Below are positions 37,078 through 46,479 of a DNA stretch of 64,000 nucleotides, one piece after another. Within the stretch, counting starts at the first letter, position 1. Every line of letters starts with the position of its first letter. The notes under the pieces are model-generated. The model ran no database searches, was not told the origin of the DNA, and saw only the letters and a program-made list of their open reading frames with translations. The stretch comes from Gari tellinella (Eukaryota; Mollusca; Bivalvia; Cardiida; Psammobiidae), in the NCBI GenBank assembly GCA_922989275.2, contig OV277870.1, forward strand, positions 72,604,579-72,668,578, written 5' to 3'. Both the position numbers and the translations under genes were made by a program.

Positions 37078-37232
37078 TTTAAACTCGATAATTCGAACTC
37101 GTGTTAGTTGGAACATACCCATATTTCAAAGTTAAAACGTGGCTGAGCCACACACCAGACACCAGGCTTAGCCACGTTTTAACTTTGAAATATGGGTATG
37201 TTCGAACTTAAGCGAGATCGAATTATCGAAAG
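37078..37232. mobile_element. Family G MITE just inside HES intron 1
   Basis: Arms AACTCGATAATTCGAAC / CGAGATCGAATTATCG around GTTAAAACGTGGCT, starting 88 bp after the exon 1 donor. Confidence 0.7.
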
Positions 37233-37400
37233 TCAACTTATGAAATTTCTGACGACTTATTTTTACCACTGTGGCAAGCAGCTTAGAGCTTGGTCAGACG
37301 TCGGGTTACCCGGTGTCTTATCTGACCTCAAACTGATTGCAATTGAAAAACAACTTACTTAATATTACGACCACTAAACTGTGTGTATTATTAGGTGTTT

Positions 37401-37655
37401 CAGGGCTGCCATTTCTCCGGATTTTTCCTAAATCTTCGGATTTTTATCCTTTCAGATCGTAGCTTAAAACAGGCTGAAAGTAAAGCAGGATGCGCCTTAA
37501 GGCGCATTCTGCTTTACTTTCAACCTGTTTTAAGCAGTCATGTGTCTTCAAAACAAGAAACAGACTATGGGGTAAAGGTACGATTAGTAAAATTGCGTCT
37601 GAAAAATTGAAAATTTGAAATCTGAGGATTTTGTTATCAACTTTTGGCAGCCCAG
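37401..37655 (+). mobile_element. Family D MITE (D5) in HES intron 1
   Basis: CAGGGCTGCCATTTCTCC ... GGCAGCCCAG flanked by GTGTTT on both sides. Core 2 is nearly perfect. Confidence 0.88.
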
Positions 37656-38386
37656 GTGTTTACGACAGGTGACTGCTTATAGCAAGGTGGCAGTAAAACA
37701 GAAAGCTTTAAGTTGTCGCCTGTCTTTTAGACAATCAAATAGCCTTCGTTTTAGTGGCCGTAATAAAGAGACATTACTGCAATTATTTAGAAAAACGCGT
37801 TTATTGAGAATGGATGACATCTTTTCCTCTGCAAAATTATTGGTAAATCAGAATTTAAGTTTTGAATCAGTTTAGAGTTATTTGCTCTGCTGATTTTTCA
37901 AAAATGCTCTGAGCTCATTTTCCCACGAAATTGTAAATTCCAAATAAATTCCGTCCCATTCATGACTATTTCGGGTTGTTTCCTGTAACACATTGCAATC
38001 TTGATACCACGTGCCAGCCCTGATCAGAGGGATCCTTAAGGATAAACTTTTTGCATAAAAATGTCTCAGCTCTCTTTATATATAATATCTAGATCTAATT
38101 GTATGCAAAAATAAATCCCTTTAGGTCGGTACCATTGCCTATAGTTTATACGGCGTCTCATCAGGGTCTGTACTATTTGCTAATTTGTATGAAATGTTCT
38201 GCTACATGTATAAAACACTATTGTCTTAAGATAATCCTCTTGTATCTATATTTGTATATGATAATAGCTTCCAAAGAGCACATAGGGAGACTACATTGCA
38301 ATATCCGGGAATAAGGGGGTCAATGTAATATAAAGCGAAGAGGAAATATTAATTTTAATGCTAGGTACTGCTAGACTGTGTGTTTA

Positions 38387-38636
38387 TACAGTGGAGAATC
38401 TGTTATTCTTTCCCGTTTATACGCAAACGTACGCAAACGCAAAGCACTAAAACGTAGAAAAGTACAACTTTTGGACAATTCTGATAATTTATGTTTATCT
38501 TGGTGGCAAACAGTTTGGAGCCTGATCAGACGCCGGGTTACCCGGCGTCTGATCTGGCTCCAAACTGTTTGCAATTGAAATAATAGTTTGAGCGTAAACG
38601 CGTTTATTGGGAAAGAATAACGTTTTCTCCGCTGTA
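38387..38636 (+). mobile_element. Family A MITE (A15) in HES intron 1
   Basis: Complete copy, intact core 1. Confidence 0.93.
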
Positions 38637-38857
38637 TATCCTTAATATTTGTTAAACCACAAATGTATGTCTTGCTATTGCAATGAACTCTCTCTTAAAG
38701 TAAGATTTCATTATAGATAAACAGTGGTAACTACACACACCGCTGCGTTTGTCCATACAGAATAATATTTCTTATGAAATAACAAAAAAATATATGCGGC
38801 GTCTCATCAGGGTCTACACTGTTTAACCATATCCTCTTTAGTAGACACCATGGCGGC

Positions 38858-39108
38858 TTAACTCTTTCCTCCCTGAAAATTTAAATGGACAATTCCAGTT
38901 TCCATTTTAGTCTAGTCTATTTCTGACTTTTAAGGATTGTTTTTGTCAATGTTTGGCTTTATGACAAACAGTGAAGACCCAGACCAGAGGGCTCCTTTCG
39001 GAGTCCTCTGATCTGGGTCTTCACTGTTTGCATAGGACTAGTGTACTATTCACATGTATATTGTTTGAAAAGGACGCCTATATGCGGGACTAGGGTTCAA
39101 AGGGTTAA
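38858..39108 (+). mobile_element. Family E MITE in HES intron 1
   Basis: TTAACTCTTTCCTCCCTG to TTCAAAGGGTTAA. The 69-bp hairpin at 38963-39031 has tip GGGCTCCTTTCGGAGTCC. Confidence 0.82.
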
Positions 39109-39221
39109 ATGGGTTATTGATTTTAAAATCTTATTTTGCCTTTGCCTCCGTTACCTTTTATATCAGTACGCCTCAAGCATATTATCAAATTTAAGCTAGC
39201 AATTACATAATATCTCGCTAT

Positions 39222-39520
39222 ACAATAAATGGATGGATGATGGAAGTATGAATTGGGTTTTACGGCAATGCGACACAAAATAGTGCATAATATATAGCGC
39301 CAATGAATGATGAGGGATGATGAGATGAGATGGTGATGATTTCAGGAAGATGATTTCGGCTAATCTCATTTGTTGCCAAGCAGCGAATGGGATCAAAACG
39401 TCCGACCTGCCTTCCTTTTAGTTCTTGGCAGAGGAGACATTCTCGGTCTAATTTAACAGAAAAACATTCCTATGAAAATAAAGCCCCGGAACTGCGGCAA
39501 AGTAGGAAGGTATCTGGGGC
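39222..39520 (-). repeat. LINE-like 3' end, reverse-oriented copy in HES intron 1
   Basis: This is the reverse complement of the 58.7/59.1-kb repeat: GGATGGATG tail, GGGTTTTACGGCA, ATTTCAGGAAGATGATTT, TTTTAGTTCTTGGCAGAGG. Confidence 0.6.
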
Positions 39521-40083
39521 ACATTCATGTATGTTGCAAACGTAGCCTTTAAATTAGTATAGCAAATCAAATTGTACATTTTGTCCTCATTGTGAATTAA
39601 AGAGAAGTTCCATAATGTATTTGATAAAATGTTGCAAAATGAACCCCACAAAACATGTCAGTTTATCTCGTGCGAGCGAGTATGTGACCTGAAGCACACA
39701 TTTTGGACCCAGGGGCCCGTCTAACAAAACGTCAATACGTACAAAACGGTCGTAAGTCAAATCTTTAATTAACATTTTATTTCGGATTTATCCTTCTACA
39801 TGTAATCCTGTCTTCAAGACGATGCCAAAGAGATGTTACAAGATAGGATTAGATATAAATATTTAAAAAAAATTGAAAATTTTAGAATCTGACTTACGAC
39901 AATATTTGTAGTAGATCTAAGAAGTTTCCTGAGACGGACCCCAGATGAAGAGCGGAGTAACTCGGTGTCTCATCTGAATGTAAACTGTTTGGCATTCAGG
40001 TTATATTTTCTGGAACAAGATGATAAATCAACTCTGAGAATTGATGCAGTAGACACATTTTGCACGCGACAATAACATGTACA

Positions 40084-40399
40084 TACATTGGATAATCTGT
40101 TATTCTTTCCCGTTTAAACGCAAACGTACGCAAACGCAAAGTACTGTAACGTAGAAAAGTACAACTTTTGGACAATTCTGATAATTCATGTTTATCTTGG
40201 TGGCAAACAGTTTGGAGCCTGATCAGACGCCGGGTTACCCGGCGTTGGAGCCTGATCAGACGCCGGGTTACCCGGCGTTGGAGCCTGATCAGACGCCGGG
40301 TTACCCGGCGTCTGATCTGGCTCCAAACTGTTTGCACTGCAAATAATAGTTTTAACGTAAACGCGTGTATTGGGAAAGAATAACACATTCTCCACTGTA
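40084..40399 (+). mobile_element. Family A MITE with triplicated half-hairpin (A16), HES intron 1
   Basis: A 33-bp unit (GGAGCCTGATCAGACGCC plus the GGGTTACCCGG tip) is present three times in tandem at 40214, 40247 and 40280, lengthening the copy to 316 bp. Confidence 0.93.
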
Positions 40400-40404
40400 A
40401 CGAG

Positions 40405-40881
40405 TCAACCCCTTCACTGCCTTACATGTACAGTGGAGAATCTGTTATTCTTCTCCAATAAACGCGTTTACGCTAAAACTATTATTTGCAGTGCAAACAG
40501 TTTGGAGACAGATCAGACGCCGGGTAACCCGGCGTCTGATCAGGCTCCAAACTGTTTGCCACCAAGATAAACATGTCTAAAAGTTGTTCTTTTCTACGTT
40601 TTAGTGCTTTGCGTTTGCGTACGTTTGCGTTTAAACGGGACAGAATAACAGATTCTCCACTGTGCCCCAAGTGCAATTATGTTTTTTTGCAAGAAGTTTG
40701 GCTACTGATCAAACGCCGATTAACGCGGCGTCTGATCAGGATCCAAACTGTTTGACACTCAGTACAATAATCTTAAACCAAAACACCTTAAATTTAAATT
40801 GGATAAATAAAAGTAGACGACAATTTTTTTAAAGATGACGCCACGACAATGAAGATGACGCCATGATAGCGAAGCGGTTAA
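40405..40881 (+). mobile_element. Family B MITE interrupted by A17
   Basis: CAACCCCTTCACTGCCTTAC before and GATCAAACGCC..TTAACGCGGCGTCTG, then GCGAAGCGGTTAA, after the nested family A copy. Confidence 0.85.
40429..40664 (-). mobile_element. Family A MITE (A17), nested in a family B MITE
   Basis: Inverse to A16 with only 29 bp between them. It lies inside the B element 40405-40881, ~280 bp upstream of HES exon 2. A 14-bp internal deletion follows AAACATG. Confidence 0.92.
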
Positions 40882-40943
40882 GGATTAATGCGTTAACTTA
40901 TATGACCGTCATTTATATATTTTGTTTTCCATTCTTTCACCAG

Positions 40944-41042
40944 CTTAAGAAGCCATTGATTGAGAAGAAACGACGTGACAGAATCAACAAATCACTGTCG
41001 TGTTTGAAGACCTTGTTGTTAGAAAATATCAAGAGGAACGGG
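40944..41042 (+). CDS. HES/hairy-like bHLH-Orange repressor, exon 2 (basic region, helix 1, loop)
   Basis: An acceptor (ttctttcaccag) and a donor (GTAAGT at 41043) bound 33 codons, phase 0 on both sides. The peptide has the hallmark KKPLIEKKRRDRIN basic region, including the proline that marks the hairy/E(spl)/HES class, then helix 1 (SLSCLKTLLLE) and the start of the loop. These boundaries match the vertebrate Hes exon that encodes the same part of bHLH. The basic helix binds N-box/E-box DNA as a dimer in the nucleus. An open frame extends upstream into the intron, but the acceptor and the family alignment show that the exon starts at 40944. A family A MITE begins only 54 bp past the donor. 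Confidence 0.93.
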
Positions 41043-41096
41043 GTAAGTGGCAACTCATTAAATACATAATAAAGCATAACATATCGCTTATTGTAA

Positions 41097-41356
41097 TACA
41101 GTGGAGAATCTGTTATTCTTTCCCGTTTAAACGCAAACGTACGCAAACGCACGCAAACGCAAATCACTAAAACGTAGAAAAGAACAACTTTTGGACAATT
41201 CTGATATTTCATGTTTATCTTGGTGGCAAACAGTTTGGAGCCTGATCAGACGCCGGGTTACCCGGCGTCTGATCTGGTTCCAAACTGTTTGTAAAAGAAA
41301 AAATAGTTTTAGCGTAAACGCGTTTATCGGGAAAGAATAACAGATTCTCCACTGTA
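41097..41356 (+). mobile_element. Family A MITE (A18) in HES intron 2
   Basis: It starts 54 bp after the exon 2 donor. It has a duplicated ACGCAAACGC unit (260 bp total). Confidence 0.93.
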
Positions 41357-41436
41357 GAAGGCCGCAAGCCCATAATACAAGTATACATGATGCATATTTC
41401 ACCATGTTAAATATTTGACATGTAAATAGTATGTAT

Positions 41437-41954
41437 ATGTTACAGTCAATCTGTGTAATCAGTCATTTCATGAAATGACTAAAAAAAGTCAGTCATTACG
41501 TGAAATGACTGTTTCACTTTGTCATTTCATGAAATGCCTAAAATTTTCAGTCATTTCGTGAAATGAACAGTCATTACACGAAATGACTAAATTGACTTTA
41601 GCTTTATTTATTCAATCATAATGATTTTTGTATCTTAATAATTACAAACTAGATCTACACTATTGAACATGCATATTAAATTTAATACAAATCAAGTCTC
41701 TTAAATCTTTTAAAAATGCGTGCAATGTTTCTAGATATTAAGTTTTAAACAATATTATGCAAATTGAAAGACATGAATGAACAACTACTGTTGAATTAAT
41801 TAAATAAAAGTAATTTCACACATTGCCTGAATCTTGTTAAAGGTTTCTTGCCAATTTGTGTAGACGTGGCCTGTCAATTTCAGTGATTTCACGTAATGAC
41901 TGAAATTTTTAGTAATTTCGTGAAATGACTGATTACACAGATTGACTGTAACAT
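41437..41954. mobile_element. MITE with repeated TTTCATGAAA palindromes, HES intron 2
   Basis: The 518-bp element has ~30-bp terminal inverted repeats (ATGTTACAGTCAATCTGTGT..AATCAGTCATTTC). Seven or more copies of a 20-bp palindrome (AGTCATTTCATGAAATGACT, 41461-41480, and variants) cluster near both ends. It is distinct from families A-H, lacks core 1 and 2, and has no coding frame. The dense subterminal palindromes resemble transposase-binding arrays. Confidence 0.8.
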
Positions 41955-42145
41955 ATATACAAACGGTATTAATTTCATACTAGTTTCAGCACCAACACAA
42001 TGATTCATAGCCCTATATTGCTACCAGTTGTATCGTATGTGACACGTGCAGTTTTGCATCATAGCATAGCATCTAGATATATATATATTGTTTGAAGAAA
42101 TAAAATTGTGTTTTTAAAGCCTATAATACATCATTTATTTTTTTA

Positions 42146-42151
42146 ATTCAT

Positions 42152-42176
<25 letters not shown>
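42146..42176. repeat. (TA)n microsatellite, HES intron 2
   Basis: Uninterrupted TATATA run. Confidence 0.9.
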
Positions 42177-42183
<7 letters not shown>

Positions 42184-42261
42184 CTGAATATTTTATTATT
42201 ATCGTATTTATTATTTTATGACTTACAGTAGGGAAGACGTTATTCTTCCCTGCTTCACCTA

Positions 42262-42523
42262 TTCCCCAGTAGGTGTGCCTTTTAGCGCATGTAATTTATT
42301 CCTTTGCTAAAGAAAATAGTTCCAATTTATACTGAGTCATAAACATGTATCATGTAAAATACATGTACATACCGTATTTTCTGTATATCCTAGCAGCTGG
42401 TAGCTTAAAGCAGGCTACACGTAAACAGAATGCGCATAAAAGCGCATTCTGTTTTAAGTTCAATATGCATTAAGTGCTCACCTGTCTTCAAAACTAGAAA
42501 CAGGCCATGGAGTAAAGGGTTAA
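42262..42523 (+). mobile_element. Family C MITE (C9) in HES intron 2
   Basis: CCTATTCCCCAGTAGGTGTG to GAGTAAAGGGTTAA with a somewhat decayed core 2. Confidence 0.75.
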
Positions 42524-42585
42524 TAGAAACTAAACCAAATGCACAAAGGTATCAAGTTTTATTTTTATTACGTTGACTGCTTATC

Positions 42586-42808
42586 TTAACCCGTTTATAC
42601 CCAGTGGATTCTTCCATGTTTATTTATTGGATTGGTCCATTTATTATCAAAGGGATTCCTGGTCAAAATTTTCATTTTGTTTTATATTGAAATTCCTATC
42701 AGCAAACAGTGTAGACTCTGATCAGACGCCGCATAATGCGGCGTCTGATCAGAATCTACACTGTTTGCCTATGTCCCATATATAGGACCGTGGGCACAAA
42801 TGGGTTAA
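42586..42808 (+). mobile_element. Family F MITE in HES intron 2
   Basis: TTAACCCGTTTATACCCAG to GGGCACAAATGGGTTAA. The core-1 hairpin at 42702-42768 has tip GCCGCATAATGCGGC. Confidence 0.82.
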
Positions 42809-42932
42809 TCAGAATGGCCAAAATAGTTTTGAGTTAAACAATATGTACAGTTGGAAGAAACGTTCTTCCTTCTCTTGTTAAACGACATGCAAACGCAATG
42901 CAATGAAATGTAGAAAATGAAATGTTTAATGT

Positions 42933-43182
42933 TACAGTGGAGAATCTGTTATTCTTTCCCGTTTAAACGCAAACGTACGCAAACGCAAAGCACTAAAACG
43001 TAGAAAAGAACAACTTTTGGACAATTCTGATATTTCATGTTTATCTTGGTGGCAAACAGTTTGGAGCCTGATCAGACGCCGGGTTACCCGGCGTCTGATT
43101 TGGCTCCAAACTGTTTGTATTGGAAATAATAGTTTAAGCGTAAACGCGTTTATTGGGAAAGAAAAACAGATTCTCCACTGTA
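42933..43182 (+). mobile_element. Family A MITE (A19) in HES intron 2
   Basis: Complete copy. Immediately upstream (42845-42930) is a truncated, diverged family A start (TACAGTTGGAAGAAACG). Confidence 0.92.
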
Positions 43183-43295
43183 ACGCATTTATCACTGAAA
43201 CTCCAAAATAGCAGATCCAGTTTCAAATAACGTCCGTTTTGAATTTTTCGGGTGGTTCTAACATTCGATTGTTACATGACAAATAATCGAGCCTT

Positions 43296-43368
43296 ACCAG
43301 TTACCCGGCGTCTGATCTGGGCCCCAACTAGCAATGGAAATAATAGTTTTATTGGGAAAGAATAACGT
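43296..43368 (+). mobile_element. Family A MITE 3' fragment in HES intron 2
   Basis: GTTACCCGGCGTCTGATCTG then AATAATAGTTTTATTGGG and AAAGAATAACG: right half only. Confidence 0.65.
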
Positions 43369-43425
43369 AATAGATACACGGTTCATGTATCATTCACAAA
43401 TTACCTCTAAGTATGGTATGAGATC

Positions 43426-43631
43426 TTAACCCCTTCACTGCCATGACGTCATCAAATTTAAACAATTGTCGTCTGCTTCTATTTCTAAAACTCAATTTTT
43501 AGATATTTTGACTTAAGAAATATTGAAACAGTGCCAAACAGTTTGGATCCTGTTCAGACACCACGTTACGCCAAACTGTTTGCAAATAACTACTGTAGGG
43601 CCTACTCAGGGTAAGGCAGTGAAGGGGTTAA
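43426..43631 (+). mobile_element. Family B MITE in HES intron 2
   Basis: TTAACCCCTTCACTGCCATG to AAGGCAGTGAAGGGGTTAA; the right arm of core 1 is shortened. Confidence 0.88.
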
Positions 43632-43756
43632 GAGGAAGATGGATTATTAAGATCAAAGACTAATGCTTTCTGCCTTATTTTCATTTTGTTTTAATCCACT
43701 GAACCTTGCAAATGCGTATTCGCATCTTTTAGTGTGCATGTGAAAAGTACTCTTGG

Positions 43757-43845
43757 GATCTCTGCAAATAGTGTAGACTTAGAAAAGCGAGTCTCATATT
43801 GGAGCCCTCTGATAAGGGTCTGTACTATTTGCAAAACCTACATGG
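43757..43845. repeat. Degenerate core-1 hairpin in HES intron 2
   Basis: GCAAATAGTGTAGACTT .. AAGGGTCTGTACTATTTGC. Confidence 0.6.
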
Positions 43846-44131
43846 TAAAACATTCACCAGAAATAATTGGAAACTAGGTAATTATGTTCTTTTAAATATT
43901 ATTGAGTAAATGTAAAGCTTGAACGAGTTAAAAATAGTAACCTGCCCAAACTAACAAAATCAAGAGTCTGGTAGATTGGTCATAATAAATTAATTATGTT
44001 TTAACAAGCTTGACTGTATTGTCTTCGTGCACATGCTATGGATTTTTGAAGCATGCATGGGTAACAACAGATACTAACGGTCTACTATACGGTAACATGC
44101 ATCTGTTTAATATTTGTTTTCATATTTTCAG

Positions 44132-44695
44132 GGTACGCAGACCTCAAAACTCGACAAAGCAGATATCTTGGAAATGACAGTGACATATTTAAGAATGCTA
44201 GAATATGGCAATTCCGCCATAGTGAGCACGTGCAACACACAATACACAATGGGGTACACTGACTGTGCCAAGGAGGCGCTCCGATATCTTGGCGAAGATC
44301 GTTGCCATAGTAACGACATAACATCCCGTCTTGGCAATCATCTCTTTCATACGCAGTCGATTCTTGAAAGCTCTAATGAGGAACTATACAGCGACAATAC
44401 TATTACCAGTCCGAGTGCAATACCATTGACAGTTGATATTTCAAGTACACGTGCATCGCGCATGCAGTACGCGTCATCTTCCTTTCATCGAGCAATGGCT
44501 GACCATGATGACGACATGAACGCTAGTTCTGTCCACACGGTTGACTCGTATACTTCCGGTTACTCTAGCCAATCAGAGCAAAGCAGTCCAGGCGTTAATT
44601 CGTTCAATTTCTCGGAAACAAGAAAAAGTATGGAGTGTTTTAGTTCTGATAGTGTACGATCCTGTTCACCAATGGATGTCTGGAGGCCATGGTGA
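44132..44695 (+). CDS. HES/hairy-like bHLH-Orange repressor, exon 3 (helix 2, Orange domain, WRPW)
   Basis: The acceptor catattttcag precedes 187 codons and a TGA at 44693-44695. The exon starts with loop/helix 2 (TSKLDKADILEMTVTYLRML, nearly invariant in HES proteins). An Orange domain follows around GYTDCAKEALRYL and SRLGNHLF, then a Ser-rich, low-complexity C-terminus, and the last four residues are WRPW, the Groucho/TLE-recruiting tetrapeptide. The joined protein is 20+33+187 = 240 aa, a normal length for a HES repressor. Vertebrate Hes1 splits this region over two exons; here it is one. The product should be a nuclear transcriptional repressor, typically acting downstream of Notch. No convincing AATAAA was seen close downstream; a purine-rich AGAGA tract follows. 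The exact orthologue (HES1-like or another HES) cannot be assigned by eye. Confidence 0.95.
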   Translation, partial: GTQTSKLDKADILEMTVTYLRMLEYGNSAIVSTCNTQYTMGYTDCAKEALRYLGEDRCHSNDITSRLGNHLFHTQSILESSNEELYSDNTITSPSAIPLTVDISSTRASRMQYASSSFHRAMADHDDDMNASSVHTVDSYTSGYSSQSEQSSPGVNSFNFSETRKSMECFSSDSVRSCSPMDVWRPW

Positions 44696-44795
44696 TGACA
44701 GTCCCATGTTGCTTAGTTACTCTTTGAAACAGACGTGATCCTAGTTCAAGACGATATTGAGAACATGCAATCGATAATACGTATTAAGAAGAGAG

Positions 44796-44990
44796 AAGCG
44801 GAACTAAATGTTAGAGAAAGATGGGAGAGGTGGGGAGAGAGAAAGAGATTGATGGGGGAGGGGTAAGAGAGAGAAAGAAGGAGAGAGATTTTAAAGAGAA
44901 AGATTGAGACAGAAAAACAACGAGAGACAGAGACCGATACAAATAGAGAGACAGATACAGACAGACAGACACAGAGAGAAAGACATACAT
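44796..44990. repeat. Purine-rich AG/GAGA low-complexity tract in the HES 3' flank
   Basis: Long runs of GAGAGA, GGGAG and ACAGACAG on the + strand lie 100-300 bp after the HES stop codon. They are probably within the 3'UTR or just beyond it. Confidence 0.8.
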
Positions 44991-45055
44991 TTTAATATAT
45001 TTATTTGATCATTGAAATGTAGATATATGTGTATTTAATATCTAGTATTTATTTG

Positions 45056-45147
45056 TACAATCGAACTTCGATATCTCGAACAGTTCATGTGTCGAACTTT
45101 CGGATAGTTCGAGTTAAGCGAGTTCTAGATATCGAAGTTCGACTGTA
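45056..45147. mobile_element. Family G short palindrome, HES 3' flank
   Basis: TACAATCGAACTTCGATATC ... GATATCGAAGTTCGACTGTA, 92 bp, TA-bounded, 361 bp after the HES stop. Confidence 0.75.
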
Positions 45148-45268
45148 TTTTTGTTTATTGATGTTGTGTTTGTATCGCTGTTGTACATCTGTTGTTAATG
45201 ACATTATAAAAGAAACATATATCTAATACCTTAGTCTCTTTTAACATTCCTTTTTATTTTATCCCTAT

Positions 45269-45541
45269 ATATCCCTTTACCCCATGGCTTGTTTCTAGTT
45301 TTGAAAATATGTGACTACTTAAATCATATCTTTCTTAAAGTAGGTTGAAAGTAAAATAGAATGCGCCTTACATGTATGGCGCAATTCTGCTTCATTTTCA
45401 GCCTGCTTTAAGCTACGACTTTCGAGAAAAAAGAAAATATTGCTTATGATACATATCCATGACTATAAAATTGGAACTATTTTTCTTCAGAGGAGGAATA
45501 AACTTAATTCGCTAAACGTCCCTTCTATGAGAAATGGTTAA
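45269..45541 (-). mobile_element. Family C MITE (C10)
   Basis: Reverse orientation: ATCCCTTTACCCCATGGCTT ... GAGGAGGAATAAACTTAATT .. AATGGTTAA. The core-2 tip is changed to CCTTACATGTATGGCGC. Confidence 0.75.
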
Positions 45542-45655
45542 TTTGCCTGTGTATATGAAGAAGTCTATTCTGTGAGCGTGTCCAACAGTTTTCAGACGCT
45601 GCGTGACGCGGCGTCTAATCATAATCCAAACTGTAACAATAGTGCAACAACGACA

Positions 45656-45827
45656 TTAACCCATTGACTGTCATGACGTCATCAATTTTAAACACTTGTC
45701 GTCTGCTTTTAGTTATTTTGACTTCAGAACTATTGAAATAAGTGTCAAACAGTTTGGATCCTGGTCAGACAACGCGTAACTGTTTGCAATAACCACTATA
45801 CTCGAGGTAAGACAACGAAGGGGTTAA
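45656..45827 (+). mobile_element. Family B MITE with collapsed hairpin
   Basis: TTAACCCATTGACTGTCATG to GACAACGAAGGGGTTAA; core 1 reduced to CAGTTTGGATCCTGGTC..AACTGTTTGC. Confidence 0.8.
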
Positions 45828-45995
45828 AATAGACGATACTATGGCGGTAAAAGTGTAGAAAGACAAGCGACAAACATCTTAAGGAAGTGCAATATCACAT
45901 GGCCAATTCAGACATTTCCAGTCAAGACACCGTGCGTACTGCATAGATCTAGTCAGAAACTGTTTCTTCGAGGATCCATGCAGGGACCATATATT

Positions 45996-46231
45996 CAGTG
46001 CTGCCATTTCTCCGGATTTTTTTCTAGTACATGGTAGCTTAAAGCAGGCTGAAAGTAAAGCAGAATGCGCCTTAAGGCGCACTCTGCTTTACTTCCAGCC
46101 TGCTTTAAGCAGCTACGTGTCAACTAAACTAGAAACAGGTTATGGGGTAAAGGTACGATTCCTAAAATCGCACTTGAAAAATGCAAATTTGGAAATCTTA
46201 GGATTTTTCATGTCAACTTATGGCATCCCTG
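45996..46231 (+). mobile_element. Family D MITE (D6)
   Basis: CAGTGCTGCCATTTCTCC ... GGCATCCCTG flanked by TATATT on both sides. Core 2 is intact. Confidence 0.88.
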
Positions 46232-46479
46232 TATATTATACATGGTCCCTGTAGGATCATACGGTTATGCACAAGGGCCATATTATTAACTTCACGACTG
46301 GTGACACAAGTCTTTCCTGTTCCATTTGAGAATACGATAATCTTTCCAAATAAACGTATGTGTATGTGTTAAAACAGATCAGACGCCGAGTAAATCTAGC
46401 TACGTCTGATAGCATTACAAACTAGAACGGCTATCACTAAAGGTGATAAATACCCCCACTATGCAGCACTCTGTCACAC

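Noticed and set aside
40863..40943. Upstream extension of HES exon 2 to an ATG
   Set aside because: The acceptor at 40941-40943 and the HES alignment place the exon start at 40944; exon 1 at 36931 gives a better start.
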